DNA of 64,000 nucleotides from positions 20,720,142 through 20,784,141 of the forward strand of contig CM067555.1 of assembly GCA_034509755.1 (NCBI GenBank). The letters are read 5' to 3'. Source of the DNA: Anisodus tanguticus. Taxonomy: Eukaryota; Streptophyta; Magnoliopsida; Solanales; Solanaceae. A program made the position numbers and the translations under genes. Below are positions 34,979-47,498 of this stretch, one piece after another. Position 1 is the first letter of the stretch, and each line of letters opens with the position of its first letter. The notes under the pieces are model-generated. The model saw only the letters and a program-made list of their open reading frames with translations, did no database searches and was not told where the DNA came from.

Positions 34979-37511
34979 TGTCACGACCCAAATCGCGGGT
35001 CATGATGGGCACCTACACTTTCCCCCTTTGTGGGCGAACCCTTTCCTTAATCAGAACGAATAAAAGAAAACTTAGCAATAAAATATTTATAAAATATCAT
35101 TTTATTTCATTTAATGCGGAAATACATAAACACTTTCAACCCCAAACATGGTAGTCACTTGTACTAGAGCTCTAAGAAGTACAAAATTGGAATGTTAATT
35201 ACAAATCTGGAAAATACTACCAAGTCTAAAATATAAAAGAATTGTCTAAGATAGAATGATAGACAATAGAAAGAAAGAGATCTAGGGCTGCAGGTCGGAT
35301 AGTAGCTCACCCTCTGAATCTCAGCAAATAAGCCACGGGCTACTCACCAGGCCTCAAATCAGATTCGTGCTTGAACTCTGCACGCAAAAAAAGTACAACA
35401 AAAGTAATATGAGTATAGAACAATTGTACTCAGAAGACATCATAGACTGACCACAATTAGTTCGCATATGCATGAAGTAAAACTAAACATGTTGAGCAGA
35501 TAAGACAATCAGCAAGTCACAAATCATAGAGACATAATATCAAGGCTAAAGGGCAAAGCAAGTTCCAGTTTCCGTTCAAATCACTAAGTAAATAACATAC
35601 ATTAATATAAGGTATGAATGTAATGCAATGTCAGGATCCAGAATTTCTCTCTCAAATTTGTACACACATGTTGTGGCGGAGATATTTGCTACCACTAGTC
35701 ATGACCCAAGGGATTAGCTAGATCCATGTACCTTCCAACACTGATCCCGGAGTATCATCCCGTCGACACGTGGCCCAAATATCATAACCTTCCAACACGA
35801 AGCTCAAAATATCATCCGGTCGACACATGGCTCAAATATCATAACCGGTCAATACTGAGCCCGGAATATCATCTGATCAACACATGGCTCTAAATATCAT
35901 AATAATCATCAGCTAACCTGTCTGAAATTAATGTATGAATGCATGCACAAGTCAAGAAATAACAATGCCAGAAACCATATATGGGAATTTCATAACCTCC
36001 ACTCCTTTTCATTATGCAACCATAGTATCATGACAAATCATCTGATATACCAATAACCAAATTCATATTTACACAATCATCACTAATGAGGGAAACACGA
36101 CGGCAAACCAAAATAATCAGTAGTCATACTAACCTAATTGAACTTATCCTCCAATCACCATGCTCGAAGGCCTATCATGCTTTCCCCCATCAATTCTACA
36201 CATACATATGATTCTCTAATCGTTGTCTTGCAAAGCAAAGTCATTACCTACCTCAATGCCGAAATCACATATCGAACTCTACAGACATGTGCTTTCCCCC
36301 TGCGAGCGGCTTCCGAATGATCAAAGTCTGATCACATAATTTACATTAGAATACGCAAGTAATGACATCCATATCGCTATCAAAGAATTCAGGTTCGAAA
36401 AATCAATCCAAAACCTACAACTCAAACCCCGAAAGTCAAAATGGTCAATTTATTAGAATTAGAGATCAATATGATCAAAATAGTATTATACAGGTTCATG
36501 CGAGTCTAACAACACCCATATTGTTATGCTTTAAAGAAAACCCAAAAATAACCTTCATCGGGACCAAGGGTAAAACTGGAAATTCGAACTCATAGGATGC
36601 TACCCATAGTCTAGATAGTTCATGGCCTAAATTTCATGAAACTCTATCCACAATCTGACCTTCATTAAAATATTGAATTAAAACTCCAATTTCTAGAAAC
36701 TCTTAATTTACTAGTTGATTTCATGGATTAGAAGAGAAAAATGGTGATGGAATCATGTAAACAATACTAGAGGGAGGTTAGAATCTTACCCTTACAATGT
36801 TTCTTGAACCCAGCAGTTGTTTTATCCAAAAACCGAGTCTTATAGATGAAAACTATGAGGATATGAAGTCAAATTCTGAAGTTGGGATTTTAAGTTCTAT
36901 TTCTGAACAGGCCTTCTACACGATCGCGAGAAGGCCCTACAAATGCAATCATTCCCGGCCCAAGCCCATCACGAACGCTACAGGAGAGTCGCGAATGCGA
37001 GACCAAGCCAGACCCGGCTCAGATCCTGACAAGCCTACGTGAACGCGACCCCACCTGGTCTCTCTTCTTCGCGATCGCGAGACCTTCCTCACGAATGCGA
37101 AGAAGGAACCCAGTTACCTGAAACATCAGAAAAATTTAGTTTCCCTTGATTTCAACCAAACACTCGAAACTCACTAGGAATCCCCCAGACATAAACCAAA
37201 TATGCAAACTAACTATAAACAATACTACAAATTCAATCGTGCCCTCAGAATTTCAAAGGGAGGTCATCTTGACCCGGTCAACCCCCAAAACCTCAAAACC
37301 AAGTTTCTAACCAAGCGCCCAAACACGCTCGAGTGCCTTGGAAACTGAACCAATCATTCCACCAAGTCATATACGCCCTAACGGATCTAGGGAAAGGAAA
37401 ACATGGGTAAAATGGTCAAAATGGTGTTGGAAAATACAATTATTTTTATTTAAAAATAGATCTCGGGTCAAGGGATATCGACCCGATAGTGCGACCAAAT
37501 AGGTTGTTACA
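34979..37511 (-). repeat. left LTR (3' LTR on the minus strand) of element A
   Basis: 2533 bp, TGTCACGACC to gttgttaca. It contains 3-4 short imperfect tandem units around 35745-35905 sharing 'atcatccggtcgacacatgg' and 'aaatatcataa'. GC-rich 'gatcgcgag' and 'acgaatgcgaagaagg' words lie near 36920-37110. Confidence 0.8.
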
Positions 37512-40325
37512 TCAGTTACCAATCAAACAATCATTCGTCCTCGAATGATGAAAAATAAAAAGTACAAGAACCTACGAGAAATAAAAGAATCTCCATTGAC
37601 CCTTATAAAACTCCCACAAGGAAAGAAGTACACTGGTAGTACCACTACTACCTCATCTTAGCTCAAAATCCGAATTATTCCTTCCCCGATTGATCCTCAA
37701 ATATAATAATCGACTTTTCTCGACTTACGACCATAACCAAACCTATGAAAGGATCTATTGATTCCACTGACACAGATATCACAATTCTCTGACTGTCGTC
37801 GCAATGCAGTGTTAACTTGAAATGTTAGAATACCTTGATCATGCTAATCCTTCCCCCACATCTCCCAAGTGATCATCATCACCCAGTTATTATAGACATC
37901 TAAGTATACATGCCACGAGTCCAAATCATGACTTCCTTTCATCATGAAAGAATCCTTTCTTTATCTGAGGAAGATCTAAGCAATTCCATCAAAACTGATC
38001 TTATCTGTAGTCGGTCGCACTAGTCCCAAGTTTGTTAGTCCCGTAACCTAGTGTTGAACCACATAGTCAAAACCCATCGCCCAGCCTAATCCGTAGGAAC
38101 TCACCCGATCATTCTATAGACTTCACAAACATCTATACCTCTTCAAATAACAATAGAGTACCTAAGTAGCCCATTATAACTGTCCCAAATAGTTGCTCTC
38201 ATAAAAATATCATCAAGTCTGCTAGCAAACCCCGATAATGCTCAGTCTACCTCTCATACTTAAATTTTTAACTAAAATCCACCGAATCCTTGAATATTGT
38301 TACTTGAAACTCATGCATCCTCGTGGTAAACCCCGTCTACATCCGCGGTTACCTCTATCTCTCTCCTCATGAATAATCAATCATGTGTCATCATCCCCGA
38401 ATCCAGCAGCTGAAATCCATCCTAGTCATCAACTTAATACCAAAGAACTATATTTTATAATTGTACTCTTCATGTTTCTCAAATCCCATCGATACACAAT
38501 TTTTATATAATCTTCTGAACTCTTAATACGTCAAGCCCTCTTCATGCTTACCCTTAACCTACTCACATTTCTGAATATCCCGAGCCAAAACCTACGGCCT
38601 TATTTAGTACACTTTTAACCCTTAAATATCTAGTTGTAACACTTCGAGCCATCTCTAACGAATCCAATGTACAAAATCTCAAATTCTACCCACCATGCCT
38701 CACACAACTTTCCTCAAGTCGTTAATACCCAAAATACTCATAAACTATACCTTATGACGTAATTCACTATGTATTCAACTCACACTAGTGACCAATTTAT
38801 GATGAACTTTGTAAACTCTAATTCTATTGAACTCTCCTCGAACATATGACATAATCCTTCAACTGAAAGGTCCCAAGATCCCCAGTACAAACCAACTCTA
38901 ACCCATTTATTCGAGAATACCCAGTAATCACCGACCTTGATACTGTACAATTCACTTCCTCATCAAGCTTGTCACACACGCCACCAAAATTATGGATCTT
39001 CTATCACCATCCACAAAGTCCTAAAGTACTCCTCATACTTCATGTTGAATTTTCCTTAGACTTCCCTTCTCAATCATATTCCTCACTTTCATACCTTAGC
39101 TGAAAGAGGCAGCATAACACCACCATAATCCATACTTGACTCAAGTAATTCTACTGCTTCAAATCTAAATCTTTCTCCTCCTAAAGACGAACCTTAATCC
39201 TTCCAACTAAAGAGCAAGAACGCCTTTACCCTAACTCTCCAAATTCCCTATCCCATACATGATCATTCCTACTGCTATCGATCGGAAATTATCAAAACCC
39301 ATTCGAAAGGTATACCGAAATATCTAACCCCTGCAGAATAGCTAAACTGATATTGTAGATAGTAGTACACCACAAACTCATGCAACTGGAAGTCTTCCTT
39401 GCCTCACTCGAACCTCATAACTAAAGACTTCTCTAGACCTGACGCTCCACATATACATTGAAGTCCCCCTACTAGGAAATACCAACCCACTAGTCTCCCA
39501 ATATGAAACAATCTTTTTTGATACAATACCCAAACCACCGCTGAACTGATCCAAAATCCGTAGTTGATCCGTAATTCCCATACATATAATCTACTAACGT
39601 CCTCATGTATCTACTCCAAAGTACCTTTCCAAATCCATTAACTGAAGAACCCTTCATCTAATATGGTTCGTGATTTTATTGTCCCTACGTCGTTACTTAA
39701 CATCCTATAGTGAACTCATCCCTTTTTGTTCCCCCGATATTGCTGACTATTAACTTAATTTCCAAAATGCTCTTCGCAATCTGAATTAATTCAAAACCAT
39801 CATTGATATCAAATGTCCCAATTGACTGACTCCTCACTCGAGGGTCCTTAAACGATACTAGCCCGCGAATGGATCACCCCTTACTTTGTTTCACTAAACC
39901 AAAACACACCCAATAATCGTGCGATTATTCCTCTATTTCTGTCAACTCCATAAGCAATCGTAGAAGCTTTTCAAGTATTATCCATTTGTATACCATACCG
40001 ATAAATCTTATTCAATAACTAGATGCACACTAAGTAATTCCTTAATACTAAAACTTCATGCTCGTCCAACATTAGAATTATTATGAATACCCAATCGCTA
40101 GCTCTCATTCGCCTATGACGTAGTCAACCCTACCGACTAATACATGACCCCGTACATCCACCCTATACATAAACAACTGTATTATAACCCAAAAGTCAAC
40201 CAACTCGCAATTTCAAACAATTCCCTTTTATCACTAACCTAAAACATCAAACTACCCTACGAATGCTCCTTTTAATGAAGGGGCACCACCGCCTAAATCC
40301 TTAAATTCAAGAACGTGTTTCCACC
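37512..40325 (-). other. non-coding interior of element A
   Basis: About 2.8 kb, AT-rich on the minus strand. The longest frame (39378-39581, minus) shows no known motif. Several blocks are collinear with the interior of element B. For example, A 38375-38440 'caatcatgtg..cat' with 'catcaacttaataccaaaga' pairs with B 53180-53260. A 38575-38620 pairs with B 53385-53430, and A 38690-38760 with B 53540-53600. Confidence 0.65.
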
Positions 40326-41981
40326 AAAATTGAGCCCATAGTATCATCCGGTCGACACATGGCCCAAAATATCATAACATGCCATCACTAAGCTCGGAAT
40401 ATCATCCGGTCAGCACGTGGCTTCAAATATTATAATAATAATCAGCTAACTAGTCTGGAATGAATGTATGAATGCATGCACAAGTTAAGAAATAACAATG
40501 CCAGAAACCATATGTGGGAATTTCATAACCTCCTCTCCTTTTCATTATGCGATCATAGTATCATGCCAAATCATCTCATATACCAATAACCAATTTCATA
40601 TTTACAAGATCATCACTAATGCGGGAAACACGATGGCAAACCCAAATAATCAGAAGTCATACTAACCTGATTAAACTTATCCTCCAATCACCATGCCCGA
40701 AGGCCTATAATGCTTTTCTCCGTCAATTATGCACATACATATGATTCGCTAATCGTAGTCTAGCAAAGCAAAGTCATAACCTACCTTAATGCAAAAGTCA
40801 TAACCTAAACTCTTCAAACCTTTGCTTTCCCCCTTTGAGCGGCTTCCGAATGATCAAAGTCTAATAACATATTTAATTTACATTAGAATACGCAACTAAT
40901 GACATCCATATAACTATCAAAGGAGTTCAAGTTTGAAAAATCAATCCAAAACCCATGACTCAAACCCCGAAATTGAAAATGGTCAATTTGTTAGAATTAG
41001 AGATCAATATGATCAAAATAGTATTATAAGGGTTCATACGAGTCTAACAACACTCATATTGCTATGCATTAAAGAAAACCCATAACAAATCTGAAAATAA
41101 CCTTCATCAAGCCCAAGGGTAAAACTGGAAATTCGAAGTCATATGATGTTACCCATAGTCTAGATAGTTCATGGCCTAAATTTCATGAAACTCTATCCAC
41201 AATCTGACCTTCAATTAAAATATTAAATTAAAACCATAATTTCTATGAACCCTTAATTTACTAGTAGATTTCATGGATTAGAAGAGAAAAATGGTGATGG
41301 AATCATGTAAATAATACTAGAGGAAGATTAGAATCTTACCCCTACAATGTTTCCTGAACCCATCAGTTGTTTTCTCTAAAAACCGAGCCTTAGAGATGAA
41401 AACTATGAGGATATGAAGTCAAATCCTGAAGTTGGGATTTTAAGTTCTATTTTTTAACAGGCCTTCTACGCGATCACGAGAAGGCCCTGTGAATGTAAGC
41501 ATTCCGGCCCAAGACCATCACGAACGTGATGAACAAGCTTGATCCAGCTCAGATCCTGACAAGCCTACACAAACGCGACCCCACCTGGTCTCTCTTCTTC
41601 GCGATCACGATACCTTCCTCACAAACGTGAAGAAGGAAACCAGCTACCTGAACCATCAGAAAAATTTGGTTTCCGTTGATTTCAACCAAACACTCGAAAC
41701 TACTCAGACCCCCTCGGACATAAACCAAATATTCAAACTGACTATAAACAATACTACGAATTCAATCGTGCCCTCAGAATTTCAAAGGGAGGTCATCTTG
41801 ACCTGGTAAACCCCCAAAATCTCAAAACCAAGTTTCCAACCAAGTGCCCAAAACACTCCCGAGTGCCTCGAGAACCAAACCAATCATTACACCAAGTCAT
41901 ATAAGCCCAAACGTAGCTAGGAGAAGGGTCAACATGGGTAAAATGGTCAAAATGACATAAACGACCAAACGAGTCATTACA
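40326..41981 (-). repeat. right LTR of element A, truncated
   Basis: Matches about 35745-37511 of the left LTR, with a smaller deletion near the end. Its first part, and any primer-binding site, have been lost. Confidence 0.75.
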
Positions 41982-41986
41982 ATAAA

Positions 41987-42935
41987 GGATTGTACCATTT
42001 TGAAATATAATTTTTTGTCTTTATACAAGATTTAAAAAAATCAATGGATTACTACTTCTTTTAAAGTGTATTTTATGAATGGGGATTTTTTGAGGAAAAA
42101 GGTAAAATAGACTATTTTGGGATATAAAACGTTTTTTCCCAAATTATTGAAATTTGAAGTTTAAATTGTATTTGAGAGAGATTTTTGACAAAGTCTTGTC
42201 TTGCATTTTCTAAAACTCTCAAAGTATTATTTTTGGGCCAGGCACAACTCAAATGAATTCGAATAACTGGAAATTCACTTAAAGCTCAAGTCTGGGAAAA
42301 GGGTTCTAAGGATAGGATTGACATTCTAAAAAGAGTTTATAAAAATAAAAACTTACAAAAACACTTGTAATATCATGGCATATTATTTACAAAAATATAC
42401 ATTTTTCAAAGAGACCTTAAGACACATAAGAACAAATAGGATACAACATTTGGATTAAACCTACATGGACTCTACTCAAAGGAGACTTTGAGTTTGTCTT
42501 AGTCCGAAAACTGAAGTGACTATTTTAATCATTATTTGAAGTTTTTCAACCAAATTCAACTCATTTCAATCAAATAAAACCTTTTTCCAAAGATTTCAAA
42601 ATAAAAAAATGATATGCTATGACTTTTAGTTTTACAAGAATTTGAACACTCTTTTAAGCAATTACTCACAATAAAACATACTATAAAACTCGAAGGTCAA
42701 CCGTATTCTATGTATTCATAATATCATGGTGTCTCACACCTTCCCCGAGGAATCACCAAAACCTTTATCTCAAACTCTAGTTTAAAAGGATATTTCTTTG
42801 TTTGAATAAATCATTTTTACTTGGTTTTCCTAATTTCTTTATAAATTAGGTAGCGACTCTAAAAATAAAATATCCAAAAGAGTCTACAACCTCGAAGTAG
42901 CTTTTATGCCTTATGTAGAAGTCATCTATAATATA
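41987..42935 (+). repeat. Tat-2 LTR, right copy, second part
   Basis: Continues the LTR after element A and matches 10350-11260 in reverse complement. It has the Tat-type 'ggtgtctcacaccttccccgagg' region (42730-42752) and 'aggtagcgactc' near the end, just before the primer-binding site. Confidence 0.65.
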
Positions 42936-42953
42936 TGGCGACTCCGCTGTGGA
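42936..42953 (+). promoter_or_regulatory. primer-binding site of Tat-2
   Basis: TGGCGACTCCGCTGTGGA, one base different from the left copy at 10332-10349. It lies at the LTR/internal boundary. 42954-43430 is leader without a clear frame. Confidence 0.6.
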
Positions 42954-43439
42954 TAATCCTAGGTTCTAACTGTAAGGGTTTCAATACAATATGTTTTATT
43001 GTGAATAATTGCTTATGTGTTTAAATTCTTGCAAATATATTTGTTATATCATGCATATCATAAACTTTGCCAAATGGCACGCACACACACTTGCATCAGT
43101 GCAAAAAGATGATTATGCTGTTTCACAACCGTCCTCTAGTAAAAAACCAAAATATTTCCTTGGAACACGTTGAAGATGGATTTGGTTTGCAGCCATTCAA
43201 TAGTTGACAATGGTTCACCTCGAGTAGTCCGCTCGAGTCCCCAGACAATTGATACCACTCTACTTTGCCTAGGATAAAGCGAAGCCAAATCCCAACGGAC
43301 AAACGTATGCTTACCTAGACATGTTTGGATATTTTAGACGTATCTAGATCCATTAGGTGACCACCTTGTATCGAAATGGTCTATGACTCGATGACACTAC
43401 ATCCAATACTTGCTAATTCGAAACATGATTGCTTTGTAT

Positions 43440-44154
43440 ACTAAACCATTGTCCTTTAGGGGGGAATTAACCATGCTCCATTTTCTAAAGACATACCAAC
43501 CTTAAGTTCGACATGGTCCTCGCGGCACTCGAGATGCTGAAAATCTAGTGGGCTTGGTTAGATACCTCAAACAAAGAAGGTTACAGACTGTTTGGGACAC
43601 CTACCCTCATTGATAGAAATTAAGGGTTGTAGGGAACTTATTGAAGTCCTCACCGGCTTTTGGGATTATGATAGAATGGTGTTTACGTTCGAAGAGATAA
43701 AAATGACCTCTAGTTTATAGGAGATCTGAGATTTCATAAATAGTAATAGAACATGTGTAAGGAGGAAGAAGAAACATTACTACAACCTTTTGGTCCCACA
43801 AAAGCCTATTCCTGATGAAATCATGAAGTTTTTATCCTTAGCCAGTGTCAATTGGATCTTTGATCCAACCATATCCTTTAGGGATCTTTACAACCGTGTT
43901 GGAACCAAACGGGGATTCATAGAGTATTCTGTCGAGTTTCGGATTTTTGCTGACTAGGAGGGCACCCGACCCCTAGCCTTAATCATATGACTTCTAGAAC
44001 TCATGGTGTTTCTTAAAGACTGACACCTTTCTATATCTACTCGTGTCATTTATGTTACCATACTATGTTTTATCGCACAATCACAAATGGAGAATCCAGA
44101 TACTTTTACTTAATCCCCATCATCCTAGCCGACATGTACCAAGCTTTAGGTTAA
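43440..44154 (+). pseudogene. Tat-2 ORF1, N-terminal half
   Basis: An extra protein found before gag in some Tat-type elements. The product resembles plant mobile-domain proteins, and its role is not settled. Readable blocks are RELIEVLTGFWDYDRMVFTF and EIKMTSSL, then LLVPQKPIPDEI, TISFRDLYNRVG and EGTRPLALII, ending LIPIILADMYQALG at the insertion point. Stops interrupt it at several places. It continues after the inserted LTR at 46497. Confidence 0.65.
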
Positions 44155-46493
44155 TGTTGAAACCTTCGTAAGCTTATCGTACTTTGTTTAGTTGTGTCGA
44201 TTGCATCTTAAGTGAACTAATGTAAGTTTGGATGAGTTGTGAGACCATATGAGGTTAATTAAGACTTATGTAAAGTATTGAGATTGTATGGTTTCGAGAT
44301 CAAGAAAATCAAAGAAATTAAGTTCATCGAAACTCGGGGAAAGGTAGGCAGAATGCTGGACAGGATTTCGGCCCAACTTTAGGAGTGTATATTTTTTAGT
44401 GTATAAGGAATTATTTGATGCATAATATATATAAATTCAAGCTCAGAGAGTCTACTTTCTAATAAAATAGACGGTTCTTCAATCAGAGAAGTACGGTGCC
44501 ATGTACGGCCCATACAAAAGGGTATGACTCATGCTTTCGGGCGTACTTCTTGGCAGTGGCTGGCCTTTTAACTTTTTAAATTCGTTACACCTCATTATTT
44601 TCCTCATGCTTCGACCAAGACACCTCCTAAAACCCTCCCAAGAGTCTCCTAACATATTTCTATGAGGTTGGAGTAAATCTAAAAAGGTTTGACCCAAAAG
44701 TAAGCTTGGGAACCTTGTAAAGCTCAAAGAAGAACTTCTATGTTGTTGTCTTGTGCTTGATGATTGTTGAAATCTGGAGAAGTTGTTGATAAGGTTTTTC
44801 CTGATTATACAAGGTAAGTTTAACCTTTTTTTATTTGTGTGTAATATTATCCTTGTGTTGGTTGAGATGAAAACACCCCAAAAATAACTTATGGTTGTGT
44901 TGTTTTGTTGTTGTTGTTGTGGGGACTATTTTGAACCACCTTTTGAGTTTGTGATTACTGGAAATTATAAGAAAAATGTTGAAAATGTTGTTCTTGCCAT
45001 GGTTAAGTTAATCTTTGTATTGGTTGAATTGTAGAGGTAGAAAACTACAAGTCCGAGTCAAAAAGGTTGCTTAGAAAGTGTTGTTATCTCGTTGGAGTGG
45101 GTTGAAGTGTATATATATCTTCTTATGGTCAAAATATATGACCAAATAACTTGAGCATGATGTTACCTTTGTTGTTACCATAGCTCTCCATGTAGTGACC
45201 ATGTTGTTATAAAGTCAAGATTGAAGAAAAGAGAGGAAAGAATGAGGTTTAACCTTAAATCGAACTTGTCGATTGTCATAATTGCTATTAGTTTTGAGGA
45301 GTGATTGTTATATACCTTTTTGGTGTAGATTGCGGTGTGACGTGAGCTGGTTTTTTAATGTGATTGGAGTTTCTTGGCAAAAGTATGTAAGACTTATCCT
45401 TTCTTTTGGCATGACCTTGTTTATGACAAGACGAACTGAAATGTTATTGAACGAGTCCAGTCTTGATAGCTTGGTTTCCTTGTTTTTCTATTCCATTGAT
45501 GCATATGATTCATGTATGTCCCTTGTTGGAAGTCCTATTCGCATCTTATGATATCCTTTGTTATACGATTAATTTTGAGAACTCTTATTGGATTGTTACA
45601 TTCACTGTACATGATTCCATAATGATATGCGGGGGTTTACGATCTTTGGTCACTTCGCCCCGTTCATATTGATATTCAGAGGTCTTGCATGCATTGTATA
45701 TATATGTATGTATTTTCTACCGAGTCATGTTATAGTCGGCCATGTACGACACTTATATGTGCACACCACTGCAATTAGGTACGACATTATCAAGTCCCTT
45801 TAGGACCGGGTACGATATGATGATGAGATTGCCCACAGAGGCCTATGACATTATATACGTGATTATATTACACTTATGCATATCATGGTCCCCATAGGCA
45901 TTTAGAGTTATAGGGAGTTTCTACCTTATTCTTATTTTCTTTCTTGTATATATTTATAGTTTCTTGCCTTACATATTCAGTATATTATTCATAGTGACGT
46001 CCCCTCTATGGGGCGCTGCATTTCATGCCCGTAAGTTCAGGTAAATGGTTTGAGGAACCTCCTCATTAGGGTCACTGTTCATCTTGAGTTGGAACACTCC
46101 TCTTTTTCTAGAGTTGCTGATTGAGTTTTGGGTATGTTCTTGTGTTGATATGAATTTTAGGTATGGTAGGGCCCTGTCCCGACCTGTTGTTATGTTGTAC
46201 TACTCTTAGAGGATTGTAGACTAGTGGGTCATATATATGTCGTTTTGTATGGCCTTGCCGGCCTCTTATCAATCTGAAGGTACAATGGTTATGGCTTTGT
46301 CGGCCTTATTATATATACATGTTGGTTTTGTTGTCGTTTGTATGTTGTCATATTTTGTTTCCCCCTTGTGGTTGTTAGTCGGAGGCCTTGTCAGCCTAGA
46401 TAGTTTATGTTTATGCAATGATATACAGGTGGTATGCTCAGGCCATTTAGCCGTCGAGTGCCGGTCGCACTCCCCCGAAGTTGGGGTGTGACA
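44155..46493 (+). mobile_element. probable solo LTR inside Tat-2 ORF1
   Basis: About 2.3 kb that interrupts ORF1. It starts TGTTGAAACC and ends ggggtgtgaca, fitting TG..CA LTR ends. A TATA-like 'atatatataaatt' occurs near 44425, followed 390 bp later by 'acaaggtaagt', which looks like a splice donor. The flanking five bases (gttaa and aaagg) do not match, so the duplication is lost or the left end is set wrongly. No internal region or second LTR is present. Frames at 45282-46491 show no family motif. Confidence 0.5.
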
Positions 46494-46496
46494 AAA

Positions 46497-47225
46497 GGTA
46501 TAAAATGCCTATTCTTGCCACTCATGATGATCCAAGGAATCCGTCCTTATGCACTTTCCAGGGTTCTAAGACAGTTTGGTAGAACACAAGTAATACCCCA
46601 AGTAGAAAACATGAGGGAGTACATGATTGATTACGAGGAGGATAAGATCTGAGAGGTCGTGGATATCATTCTGGAATGGAATGGTCGTGTGACATGGGAT
46701 CCTGAGACTTTAGCTCAAGATAGGTTTCACCCTGGATGTGATAAAGACTACATAGACTCACTGAGGGCACACTTGAAAGGCACCCTCACTCCCGGACCCA
46801 ACTGTAACCATTGTGTTCAAGACAGAGATTCTAAAGCCAAGTTGAAAATGCGCCTAACACAAAGGCGAGCTGATGATCGAGATGCCAAATATCTAGAGAA
46901 GATAGAACATGATCAAGCCATCATAGCCAACATGACTGTGGAGCTAGAATTTACACATGAGTGTATGGAAAACCTCGATGCCAATAAGAAGAGAGCGATG
47001 GACGAGACTGCTCCACTGACCTTCACAGAGAAAAGGTCCTGGGTAAGTTCGCTGCTGACATCGACTCACCTCCGGATTCAGCCCTTCGAATGGCCAAGAA
47101 GGCTCGGACAGATGAAGCCTCATCATCTGCCACGGGAGGCTATTTTTGTTGATTCTTTTTGGCTTTGTAGCCCCTTGTTTTATTTATCATATTTTGTAAC
47201 CCTTCTGGGGAAATATTATTATTAA
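46497..47225 (+). pseudogene. Tat-2 ORF1, C-terminal half
   Basis: Resumes ORF1 with GIRPYALSRVLRQFGRTQVI, then a stop after YEEDKI (46651), then 46659-47130 with QDRFHPGCDKDYIDSLRAHL. A charged, probably coiled-coil stretch follows (RRADDRDAKYLEKIEHDQAIIANMTVELEF, given here only as type). The 'VLRQFGR' and 'RFHPG' blocks are typical of the second half of this ORF. The frame after about 47040 is shifted. A segment that should lie between the two halves seems to be missing. Confidence 0.65.
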
Positions 47226-47498
47226 TGAAATTATGATTATGGGGGGGGGGGGAGGCAATTGTTTGTATTAACAATTGGCACAATCATGTTTCAAGCAATT
47301 AGAAGGACTTTGGTGTAAAAAGGTCTTAGGAACGCGTATATTGTAATTGCAATTATATGATTATGTGAATCCATTCTTATGTTCTTTCATGCGTTCCGTC
47401 TGAATTATTGATTAATTCTATATTACAGACACTAAACCAAAGAAACACACAAAAAATATCAAAAGCCTAACCTATGTTGCACCTCTTAAAAGGTTTAC
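47226..47498 (+). other. spacer with a 12-base G run
   Basis: A G homopolymer at 47241-47252 follows ORF1. Otherwise AT-rich and featureless up to 47498. Confidence 0.5.

Larger units (their letters stand above)
34979..41981 (-). mobile_element. non-autonomous gypsy-like LTR element A (LARD-like)
   Basis: Outer ends are TGTCACGACC and gtcattaca, flanked by ataaa at 34974-34978 and 41982-41986. The left-arm copy near 11262 shows the unfilled site. The left LTR is 34979-37511. The right LTR survives from about 40326 to 41981 and lacks roughly its first 765 bp. The interior (37512-40325) has no gag or pol block in any frame I examined. The palindromic box at 37532-37547 next to the LTR end sets the orientation as minus and matches the 3' end of the chromovirus at 8520-8535. 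I infer a Tekay-related element moved by proteins supplied in trans. Confidence 0.8.
9579..43853. repeat. large imperfect inverted repeat (arms about 3.2-3.4 kb)
   Basis: The left arm is 9579-12815. The right arm is 15810-16238 plus 33881-34978 plus 41987-43853. Matches are in reverse-complement order throughout: LINE piece, Tat-2 LTR, primer-binding site, ORF1. The spacer is 12816-15809. Insertions are present only in the right arm (16239-33875 and 34979-41981). Arms are similar but clearly diverged by point changes and small indels. Confidence 0.75.

Noticed and set aside
36138..41809. Short plus-strand frames in element A
   Set aside because: Located in LTR or non-coding interior, no motif, not conserved between the two LTRs.
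45282..46652. Cys/Leu/Val-rich plus-strand frames that look like membrane proteins
   Set aside because: T-rich LTR sequence. No start context, no homologous motif, and the last frame runs out of the LTR into ORF1.
47241..47252. 12-base G run as a possible quadruplex or regulatory tract
   Set aside because: A single homopolymer, most likely slippage or a sequencing artefact, with no further G tracts nearby.
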